64,000 nt of DNA from Portibacter lacus (lineage in GTDB: Bacteria; Bacteroidota; Bacteroidia; Chitinophagales; Saprospiraceae): assembly GCF_021533215.1 (NCBI RefSeq), contig NZ_JAJNKA010000003.1:62001-126000 (forward strand), given 5' to 3'. The notes under the pieces were generated by a model. That model made no database searches and was not told the DNA's origin. It saw only the letters and a list, made by a program, of their open reading frames with translations. The position numbers were made by a program, and so were the translations under genes. Positions 54,198-61,222 of this stretch are shown one piece after another (position 1 is the stretch's first letter; every line of letters starts with the position of its first letter).

Positions 54198-54237
54198 CAA
54201 ATATAGGGTAAGTTTTTTAGTTCTGCAAGTTAAGAAC
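54198..54237 (-). promoter_or_regulatory. Promoter and putative operator of the efflux operon
   Basis: On the minus strand, TATATTTG (plus-strand 54198-54205) is a perfect -7 element; a TTG (54226-54228) is at the correct -33 distance with 20 bp between. An imperfect inverted repeat GTTCT-N8-AGAAC (54220-54237) overlaps the -33, where a repressor would block the polymerase. Confidence 0.65.
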
Positions 54238-54302
54238 CAAAAAATATTTAAAATAATTCCTAATTATATGTCGAAACTCATTAACAATGGACTTTTTCGC
54301 CA

Positions 54303-54681
54303 GAGACTTGAGACTTGAGACATTATACTCAATACTTAATACTTGAGACTTGAGACTTGCTTACAAAATCCAAATTCGTAATTCAAAAATCGTAAATAAT
54401 CAAGGAATTCAAGGTACAGCGTACCGGCCTTGTAATTGACAGTCTTAGTGACATCAATACAAACATTTCAATTTTTATGCATTCTGGATTGACACGAATT
54501 ATTTCTGAAATTTGGAACTCCAAAGCCGGTGCTTTGCACCTATTTGGTTTTATGTTTACGTAGCTTACAAACAGATCCGGTCCTCTGGACCTAAGATTTT
54601 AATTTTTATCAATAAACTGTAAGACAAAAGACGTGAGATCTGAGATTTAAGACTTCAGACTGAATACTGAATACTGAATAC
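54303..54681. repeat. Composite element: two heptanucleotide arrays around three short hairpins
   Basis: At 54303-54360, eight units of period seven (GAGACTT, GAGACTT, GAGACAT, TATACTC, AATACTT, AATACTT, GAGACTT, GAGACTT). At 54619-54681, nine units of period seven (TAAGACA to GAATACT). Between them are three hairpins of one design, five-base stems and three-base loops: GGTAC-AGC-GTACC (54413), GGTGC-TTT-GCACC (54528), GGTCC-TCT-GGACC (54579). No open frame is present. It fills the gap between the regulator and the second helical-bundle gene. Confidence 0.8.
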
Positions 54682-54689
54682 AAAAAACT

Positions 54690-55013
54690 TTAATTAGTAG
54701 TATAAATATTTATCTCTGCTAATATTACAAGAATAAATACAAGCTTATTTTGATCAAAAATCCCCATACTGACGGCTTCTTTCAGATCTTTTTCAATAAG
54801 TTTTGTTCTTCTTGTAATTATCTTTTGGAATAATTCTTTACTCAATTCTTGAACAGAATTAACAGCATTAGATAACTTAAGGGCACTTCTTCTTAGTCTT
54901 TGGGCGATCTTAGACGCTGCTCCCTCTGTAAATGCTTCTGTCTCAATATAAAGCGCGACAACTAGATTAATTATAGTGGGCTTTATTTTCTCAATACTAA
55001 CTTCATCGATCAT
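54690..55013 (-). CDS. Four-helix-bundle protein (S23/avd-like)
   Basis: 107 residues, all helical, with A-Q-R-L-R-R-S-A-L-K-L-S near residue 36 as a family-like helix. The sequence can be aligned with the protein at 47552 through much of its length, e.g. E-T-E-A-F versus E-T-E-D-L and R-R-S-A-L-K-L versus R-N-A-V-L-A-L. It is thus a likely paralog on the other side of the efflux operon. Function unknown. It ends at the composite repeat element. Confidence 0.55.
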   Translation of the reverse strand: MIDEVSIEKIKPTIINLVVALYIETEAFTEGAASKIAQRLRRSALKLSNAVNSVQELSKELFQKIITRRTKLIEKDLKEAVSMGIFDQNKLVFILVILAEINIYTTN

Positions 55014-55562
55014 AGTACAATTAGTTTCTCATCAAATATTAAAACGCTAAAATACGATCATTGTTTTACTCATATGTAAAATATATCTTAAGTGTTCGTA
55101 TTCAAATTATTAAACAAATCCGCTTTCCTCATTAAAATAGCATTATTGGACAATTTCGGTGGCTGCGAAATATATCTTGGTTTAACACTTTATTAACTTA
55201 TAAAAGAAGGCGCATTCGCCTAAAACGTCAGAATTAAAAATAACAAATTTTTAACTTAATTTAAAGGAAATATGCCATAAAGTTATAATATCACTACTAT
55301 CCGTAGTACAAATGACAAGTCGAACAAGAAGGCCAAATGAATCAAGAAAAATATTAGATATCGGTTTATTCTATTCGCCATTCAGCTATTTATTGTCTCT
55401 TATTTTATTTTAATGTTCCAAAAATGAACAATTAGTGAAAATCGTATATTACAAGTGTGAGATAAGAATTCAAAGGTTATTTCTGAATGAAAACAATTGA
55501 TTAACGTTAAATAATAATTAAAAATACTTTACTCCCAACCCTTCTGTTCTTACCAGCGTTAT
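55014..55562. other. Intergenic region, no gene seen
   Basis: 549 bp between divergent genes. The longest small frame begins at 55312 (34 codons, ends 55416); I do not call it. No strong hairpin or direct repeat was seen. Confidence 0.4.
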
Positions 55563-55570
55563 TATATTTG
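55563..55570 (+). promoter_or_regulatory. Promoter -7 element of the 55589 gene
   Basis: TATATTTG at 55563-55570, a perfect TAnnTTTG, 18 bp upstream of the ATG. I see no clear -33 TTG at the proper distance. Confidence 0.55.
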
Positions 55571-55588
55571 AAATATAAAGATTAAAAA

Positions 55589-56215
55589 ATGAAGAAAATT
55601 CTTGGTGTCGCAGTATTGATCATCTTTGCTATTATGATGAGTTCGACAGATGTATCTGCACAATACGGTAAAAAGAAAAAACGAACAGAGAAAGATAGTG
55701 GAAGCAGAGGCGATGAAAAAACAGAGAAGGTAGAAGTCCGCACTGAAAAAGGGACTCCGATTGCACTTGAAAAATTTTGGTTCGGGTTAAATGTCGGTAA
55801 TCCATTTATAAGCAATAACATTTTTGTCATGGGTCTAGGACCAATGGCTGCCTATAAGTTCAATAATATCTTTTCTGCTGGTTTAATTGGAGATATTAAC
55901 TACACCTTACTATGGAGGCAAAATTCACCTAATGAAAATTACTTCGATCTCTCGGCAGGTGTATTTGGAAGAGCTAAGTTTTTCCGAGCTTTTTATGCTC
56001 ATGCTGAATACAACATAACGAGTCTGGACAATGTAAGTACTTTGGAACCAAGAACTAATTTTCCAGTATTATTAGTTGGAGGTGGATATTCTTCGCCGTC
56101 TTACACGGCTTGGGGATATGAAGCGACGTTATTATTTGACACGCTTGGAAACTTAGGAAGAGTGACGAATAGGATACCAATTACTTATCGACTTGGGATA
56201 ACGTATAACTTTTAA
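55589..56215 (+). CDS. Small outer-membrane beta-barrel protein
   Basis: 208 residues with a signal peptide (about residues 1-24, ending V-S-A-Q), then a Lys/Glu-rich linker (residues 27-55) and a domain of six to eight amphipathic strands with aromatic ends (A-G-L-I-G-D-I-N-Y, Y-R-L-G-I-T-Y-N-F at the C-terminus), as for small outer-membrane barrels. No known family name. A strong terminator follows. Confidence 0.65.
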   Translation: MKKILGVAVLIIFAIMMSSTDVSAQYGKKKKRTEKDSGSRGDEKTEKVEVRTEKGTPIALEKFWFGLNVGNPFISNNIFVMGLGPMAAYKFNNIFSAGLIGDINYTLLWRQNSPNENYFDLSAGVFGRAKFFRAFYAHAEYNITSLDNVSTLEPRTNFPVLLVGGGYSSPSYTAWGYEATLLFDTLGNLGRVTNRIPITYRLGITYNF

Positions 56216-56241
56216 GAAAATATAGTTGCGTAATAAATAAG

Positions 56242-56277
56242 AAATGGCATTCAGTTTATTCTGAATGCCATTTTTTT
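56242..56277 (+). terminator. Bidirectional intrinsic terminator
   Basis: AAATGGCATTCAG (56242-56254), loop TTTATT, CTGAATGCCATTT (56261-56273), perfect 13-bp stem with T-run. It lies between convergent genes (stops at 56215 and 56313). A copy of the 3'-end motif follows on each strand. Confidence 0.93.
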
Positions 56278-56312
56278 ATGTCAAATTCTAACATTGACCT
56301 AAACCAAGAAAA

Positions 56313-58772
56313 TCAAAACTTAAAATTCAAGCCTACTAGAAAGTATCTTCCTGCTTGTGGATACAGTCCAGTTAAATTATAAGTTCCTTCTCCTTCAGCT
56401 CTCGCTGATGGATCGTCAGCTACTGGATTATAACCCTCTGAAGAGAATCGGTAAACCCATGCATTACTTACGTATTGCTGATCAAATAAGTTATATACAT
56501 TGAAATTCAATTGGATCTCTTTTACAAAATTGATTCCCATAAAAGAATAACTAAATAACAAGTCATTATAGAAATAAGCGTCGAGCGCTGCATTCTCATT
56601 AGAAGTGTTATCTATATATTGTTTGCCTACGTATTTTGATAAGAGTGAAATTGATAATGCGTGATCTTGGTTATTCCTTAATAACCTAACTCCCATATCA
56701 TTTGCTAAAATGATAGATGGTGAAAAAGCTAAATCCGTTAATTCATAAGTCTTCTCTATCTGTCCTCCATTATCCCAGTCATCAATATACTCCGTAAATG
56801 ACTTAATTCTATTTTCTGAAAGTGTTGCATTTACTAAAAAGTGTACACCTCTGAAATCTTTTAATCCTCCATCGAATTCCACGCCACGTCGGTAACTGCT
56901 TTCTACATTTTGACGAGAATATTCTCCTACGTCATTAATGGCTCCAGTCAATACCAACTGGTTATCATAGGACATGTTATAAATATTCACGCCAGCACTG
57001 AATACATCAGTCTGTAGCGTATATCCTAATTCCAGATCATACAATGTTTCATGTTGTGGGCGACTATTCGTACTGCTTTCTGTGTAATCATTTCGATTCG
57101 GCTCTCTATTAGCCACAGCGTATGAAATATAAATCTTCGAATCATTATTTAGAAGGTAAGAAATCCCAGCTTTCGGATTAAAAAAGGACAGATTATCAAC
57201 TTGATCTACCAAAACACCGTTATCGTCATATCCTTCGAATGCATAATTTACGTATCGATATTGCAAATCCAAGTAAGTCAAGAATCTATCTTTAAACTTA
57301 TACGACCATTTTCCATAAGTATTAAAATCAATCTTATTTCCAAGATTTCTATAATAATCTGCTGGCGCTATTAAAATAGCTGTATCTAGTGTTTCAACTG
57401 GAAAGTCCAGTCCAGAATGCCATCGTACTTGACCGAAATGATTTCCAAGATATTGATTAGCAGAAACACCATATATCAAGTTATGCCGCTCCTCTAAATC
57501 TTTATAATTGAATTCTGCAATAACCCCATAAAAGTGATTATCTAACCATCTCTGAATTACAATATCCCTGTCTAACATTTGCGGATCAGATAAACCGAAA
57601 TCACTTAATTGTTCGTCACCTTTATAGTTTTCGAAAAAACCTAATCCTCTAGTATAATGTCCTTTCAGGTTGATGTTCAAATTTTCATTAACAGCTTTAT
57701 TATAATGCAATTGCATATGCGATTGATTATAATCATCTACTTCATCCTTATATGGATCACCTGGCTTATCGGTTCCTGCAGAATTATAAGTCCTATCCGT
57801 TTCTAGCAATTGATACGGTAATCCATTCCAAGCTTGGTAAGTTATTTCCGATCCTGTCATTAGATTAAAGTTCAATGACGAAGACTCTGTAACGTAGTTA
57901 AATGTTCCAGCGAAAGAGTTCAACTTAGAACTTGCTCTATCAATGTATCCGTCTGAATTGATTGCAGAATATCGAATGTCAAATCCGAATTTATTATTAA
58001 GCAAACCTGTACCAGCTGAGACACCAATTTTATTAGTGTTAAAAGAGCCAAGTCCAGTAGCTACAGTCATGTAAGGCTTAAGTCTGACTTTGTTGGTTTT
58101 CAAGTTGATCGATGCCCCAAATGCAGAGGTACCATTAGTAGATGGCCCTACTCCTCGTTGTATCTGGATTTCTTCAGCAGAAGATGCAAAATCAGGTAAA
58201 TCTACCCAGAAAACCAATTGAGATTCAGAATCATTTAAGGGAACGCCATTAATAGTAACGTTAATTCTAGAGGGATCTGAACCTCTGATTCTCATTCCTG
58301 TATAACCGATTCCAGCACCTGCATCTGAAGTCACCACCATAGAAGGTGTATATTTCAAAACGTAAGGAACATCCTGGCCCAAATTCAATCTTTCGATGCT
58401 CTCTCGCTCCGAGTTCTTGTATGAAAATGGCATGTTCTTTTTCACCCAAGTTCCATTTATTTCTATTTCTTCAATACCAAAAATAGATCCGCCAAGAACA
58501 AAGGAAACTTCTAAATCTTCTATAACATTAACACTTTCTGTTTCTGGACGATAGCCTAGGTAGGTGGCTTTCAATATATATTCTCCTTCAGGCACATCCT
58601 CTATTTCATAGTAACCATTATCATCAGTAATGACACCGTAAGATGTTCCTTCTAGAAAAACGGAAGCGCCTATTAAAGCTTCATTTTCATCGTTTCTAAT
58701 TTCACCGGAAATGCTAAACTGTGCAGTAGCAACTTGAGTTAGCAATAGGAGTAATGTAATTAATCTTATCAT
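56313..58772 (-). CDS. TonB-dependent receptor, probable thiamine (or precursor) uptake
   Basis: 819 residues with a signal peptide, a CarboxypepD_reg segment (residues 20-100), a plug (G-M-R-I-R-G-S-D-P-S-R-I-N-V-T-I-N-G-V-P near residue 160) and a 22-strand barrel ending F-L-V-G-L-N-F-K-F. It lies 20 bp downstream of a TPP riboswitch read on the same strand, so its expression should fall when thiamine pyrophosphate is high. The role in thiamine uptake is inferred from the riboswitch. It needs TonB and energy from the inner membrane. No PnuT-type transporter is in this window. Confidence 0.92.
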   Translation of the reverse strand: MIRLITLLLLLTQVATAQFSISGEIRNDENEALIGASVFLEGTSYGVITDDNGYYEIEDVPEGEYILKATYLGYRPETESVNVIEDLEVSFVLGGSIFGIEEIEINGTWVKKNMPFSYKNSERESIERLNLGQDVPYVLKYTPSMVVTSDAGAGIGYTGMRIRGSDPSRINVTINGVPLNDSESQLVFWVDLPDFASSAEEIQIQRGVGPSTNGTSAFGASINLKTNKVRLKPYMTVATGLGSFNTNKIGVSAGTGLLNNKFGFDIRYSAINSDGYIDRASSKLNSFAGTFNYVTESSSLNFNLMTGSEITYQAWNGLPYQLLETDRTYNSAGTDKPGDPYKDEVDDYNQSHMQLHYNKAVNENLNINLKGHYTRGLGFFENYKGDEQLSDFGLSDPQMLDRDIVIQRWLDNHFYGVIAEFNYKDLEERHNLIYGVSANQYLGNHFGQVRWHSGLDFPVETLDTAILIAPADYYRNLGNKIDFNTYGKWSYKFKDRFLTYLDLQYRYVNYAFEGYDDNGVLVDQVDNLSFFNPKAGISYLLNNDSKIYISYAVANREPNRNDYTESSTNSRPQHETLYDLELGYTLQTDVFSAGVNIYNMSYDNQLVLTGAINDVGEYSRQNVESSYRRGVEFDGGLKDFRGVHFLVNATLSENRIKSFTEYIDDWDNGGQIEKTYELTDLAFSPSIILANDMGVRLLRNNQDHALSISLLSKYVGKQYIDNTSNENAALDAYFYNDLLFSYSFMGINFVKEIQLNFNVYNLFDQQYVSNAWVYRFSSEGYNPVADDPSARAEGEGTYNLTGLYPQAGRYFLVGLNFKF

Positions 58773-58791
58773 TTATATTAAAATATATGAC

Positions 58792-58884
58792 GGGGGTATC
58801 CTGGTAGTCAAGCTACTGCATTTCCCTTATCAGCATTACCTGATCAGGTTCAGTGGGTATAATCTCAGCCAGGACAGGCACCCC
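58792..58884 (-). promoter_or_regulatory. TPP (thiamine pyrophosphate) riboswitch
   Basis: On the minus strand the THI-box cores are present in order: GGGGTGCC at the 5' base of stem P1, CTGAGA followed by ACCC (plus-strand 58857-58866), GAACCTGATCAGGTAATGC (58831-58850), then AAGGGAAA and a closing GGATACCCC (58792-58800). The P1 ends pair. The single leftward gene it controls is the TonB receptor that begins 20 bp after. Confidence 0.93.
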
Positions 58885-58903
58885 AAATGTTAAAAAATTT
58901 ATG

Positions 58904-58911
58904 CAAAGGTA
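58904..58911 (-). promoter_or_regulatory. -7 element upstream of the TPP riboswitch
   Basis: TACCTTTG on the minus strand (plus-strand CAAAGGTA) matches TAnnTTTG and would start transcription near 58897, just before the riboswitch. No clear -33 partner. Confidence 0.55.
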
Positions 58912-58954
58912 ATACAATATAAACGTTAAGAAAGCATATAGGCTGCTTTTTTAT

Positions 58955-59461
58955 CTAAGTGGATTCAATAATTGAAATTGCCTCTTTTTTTCGATAAGCT
59001 TGCGATCCTTCAAGTATGTGATATTCAAGGTTGTAGAATTCAAGATTCTCTTTATAGATTTCAAATATTTCTTCCCTATCATCTGGGTTCTCTCTTAGTT
59101 CATCCGCTTCCCATTCCATTTCAGGCAAACAAAGCAAGTAAATTCGATCACGGTAATTATTGACCTGAGACTCGATCCATTCATCTATTCTGCCATATTT
59201 ATATTCTAGCCAGATCTTAATGGTTAATAAGTCAGTATCACAAATTAGTAAATCCTCTGCCTTCTGGCTTGCTTCTTTTTCATGCTGATTCTGCCCTTCT
59301 CCAATATTTACAACATCTTCGAAAGAGTAATTTTTTTCAATATCTTTCAAATAAGCTCTTGCATATTCTTTGACGAAGTCAATATTATAATAGGATGCAA
59401 GATCGGAAGCTAGTGTGGTTTTCCCTGAAGATTCAGGACCAGTGATAATTATTTTCTTCAA
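58955..59461 (-). CDS. NadR-like AAA-family nucleotide kinase
   Basis: 168 residues. Walker A is G-P-E-S-S-G-K-T-T-L at the start; an F-V-K-E-Y-A-R-A-Y segment near residue 30 and D-T-D-L-L-T near residue 76 match the AAA_28 (NadR/Ttd14) family of ribosylnicotinamide or related kinases. It lies upstream of the riboswitch-controlled TonB receptor on the same strand, and a salvage role with uptake of a vitamin or precursor is plausible. Its exact substrate is not known. Confidence 0.8.
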   Translation of the reverse strand: MKKIIITGPESSGKTTLASDLASYYNIDFVKEYARAYLKDIEKNYSFEDVVNIGEGQNQHEKEASQKAEDLLICDTDLLTIKIWLEYKYGRIDEWIESQVNNYRDRIYLLCLPEMEWEADELRENPDDREEIFEIYKENLEFYNLEYHILEGSQAYRKKEAISIIEST

Positions 59462-59545
59462 GTTTAATGAATTGTCACATTAATATACTAAAATAGATTT
59501 TATTCTTTGTTTGTAATTCCATTGAATTACTTTTACATTCGAATT

Positions 59546-60130
59546 ATGCATGATATAGAACCATATTACAAATGGCGTGACCAATATATCGCTTCCGAAG
59601 ATAGAAAATCACCTTTCTTTGGCCGGGATTATAGTGAATTCACTTTCACTAAAAAGATCTATAATTACTACATTCATCCCCAATGGGATGAATTTGGTTC
59701 ACATACCATTTACATGAAAATACTCTATGTTGATTACAACTTAGGGTATTGCCACATAGAGCTTATTGGAGAATGGAACGATTGCCTCCACAATGATATT
59801 ATGTTTATCAAGCGAGAAATAGCGGATCATTTGTATCAGAATGGAATTCGAAAATTTACCCTCTTCTGTGATAATGTTCTTAACTTCCATGGCTCGGATA
59901 ATAGTTATTATGAGGAATGGTTAGATGATATTGCTGAAGATGGAGGATGGATCTGCTTAGTGAATACTCAAGATCATGTGGAAATGGAAATGGAAAATGC
60001 AGAACTTCAATATTATGTTAACTTTGGCGGAATATGGAATGATATTTCTTGGCAAGGTAAAAAACCAGAAAATTTACAATTAATGATAGAAGGATTAATG
60101 TCACAAAGCGCTAAAGGATTATCATATTAA
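59546..60130 (+). CDS. Conserved hypothetical upstream of era
   Basis: 194 residues from the ATG at 59546 (M-H-D-I-E-P-Y-Y-K-W). A first possible start at 59507 adds 13 residues. The protein is acidic and aromatic-rich with no signal peptide; a region near residue 55 (H-P-Q-W-D-E-F-G) is characteristic but I do not know a family. Its stop overlaps the ATG of era by one base (TAATG), so they are translationally coupled and may work together. Confidence 0.7.
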   Translation: MHDIEPYYKWRDQYIASEDRKSPFFGRDYSEFTFTKKIYNYYIHPQWDEFGSHTIYMKILYVDYNLGYCHIELIGEWNDCLHNDIMFIKREIADHLYQNGIRKFTLFCDNVLNFHGSDNSYYEEWLDDIAEDGGWICLVNTQDHVEMEMENAELQYYVNFGGIWNDISWQGKKPENLQLMIEGLMSQSAKGLSY

Positions 60131-61020
60131 TGCACTATTCAGGATTCATAAATATAATCGGAAAACCCAATGTTGGTAAATCTACATTGATGAATGCATT
60201 AGTGGGTGAAAGAATGTCCATTATCACACACAAGCCTCAGACAACGAGACATCGTATCATGGGAATATTAAGCGGTGATGATTTCCAAATGGTATTTTCA
60301 GATACTCCCGGAATCATTTACGATACCAATTACAAGATGCAAGAAATCATGAATAACTATGCCTTTTCCACTAAGGAAGATGCTGATATCATGATGTATG
60401 TCACAACGCCTTCTGAAAAAAATGACGCTGAAGATTCTATCATCAATTTTTTAAACTCCGTAAAAGCACCAAAATTTTTAGTGGTGAACAAAATAGATCT
60501 TCATACGCCTGAAGAAGTGATGAGCAAAATTCAACAATGGGACAAACTTGTGAATTTTGATGAATTCTTTACTATTTCTGCATTGGAGAAAAAGAATATT
60601 CCCTTATTATTCAATGAGTTGCGCAAGAAGCTTCCTGAAGGCCCAGCTTACTATCCTAAGGATCAACTTTCGGACAAATCGGAACGTTTTTTCGTAAGTG
60701 AAATTATAAGAGAGAAAATTCTAGAAATTTATCGCCAAGAAATTCCTTATTCAACAGAAGTGGTCATTACAGAATTTAAAGAAGGCTCCAAAAACAATAA
60801 GCCACTAGTTCGGATTTTTGCAGAAATATACGTCTCCCGCTCATCTCAAAAACCAATCATTCTTGGAAAAGGTGGAGCGCTCATTAAAAAACTCGGTATT
60901 GAATCTAGGAAATCGATAGAAAAATTCTTAGAAAAGCATGTTCATCTAGAATTATTCGTAAAAATTCAGAAAGACTGGAGGAATGATGACAGAAGTTTGA
61001 AACACTTCGGATATCAATAA
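60130..61020 (+). CDS. era: GTPase Era
   Basis: 296 residues. G1 is G-K-P-N-V-G-K-S-T-L, G3 D-T-P-G, and G4 N-K-I-D. The C-terminal KH domain has G-K-G-G-A-L-I-K-K-L-G near residue 250. Era binds 16S rRNA and is needed for assembly of the small subunit. Length and motifs are complete. It begins one base before the stop of the hypothetical gene upstream. Confidence 0.95.
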   Translation: MHYSGFINIIGKPNVGKSTLMNALVGERMSIITHKPQTTRHRIMGILSGDDFQMVFSDTPGIIYDTNYKMQEIMNNYAFSTKEDADIMMYVTTPSEKNDAEDSIINFLNSVKAPKFLVVNKIDLHTPEEVMSKIQQWDKLVNFDEFFTISALEKKNIPLLFNELRKKLPEGPAYYPKDQLSDKSERFFVSEIIREKILEIYRQEIPYSTEVVITEFKEGSKNNKPLVRIFAEIYVSRSSQKPIILGKGGALIKKLGIESRKSIEKFLEKHVHLELFVKIQKDWRNDDRSLKHFGYQ

Positions 61021-61222
61021 AAACATTGAAATTCATACATTTTTCGTGAAAAACAAGGCAAAACCACTCAAGTATTGCCAAGAATATCCATTTTATTGTA
61101 TATAAAATGTTAATGGACTCTTAATAAATAATATCTATCAAGAAATAAAGTTTCTTTATATAGGCTTTTCTCAAATGTCAAGTCAAAACAAAACACTATT
61201 TGAACTACACTATAATTTATAG

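Noticed and set aside
54303-54681. CRISPR array or phase-variation tract controlling a gene
   Set aside because: Units are seven bases with no spacers, and no open frame spans them, so changes in unit number would not shift a reading frame.
47552-55013. Diversity-generating retroelement suggested by avd-like helical-bundle proteins
   Set aside because: No reverse transcriptase, template repeat or variable repeat is present; similarity to avd is only at the level of a four-helix bundle.
55312-55416. 34-codon ORF in the 55 kb gap
   Set aside because: Too short, no flanking signal, no family-like features; a chance frame in AT-rich DNA.
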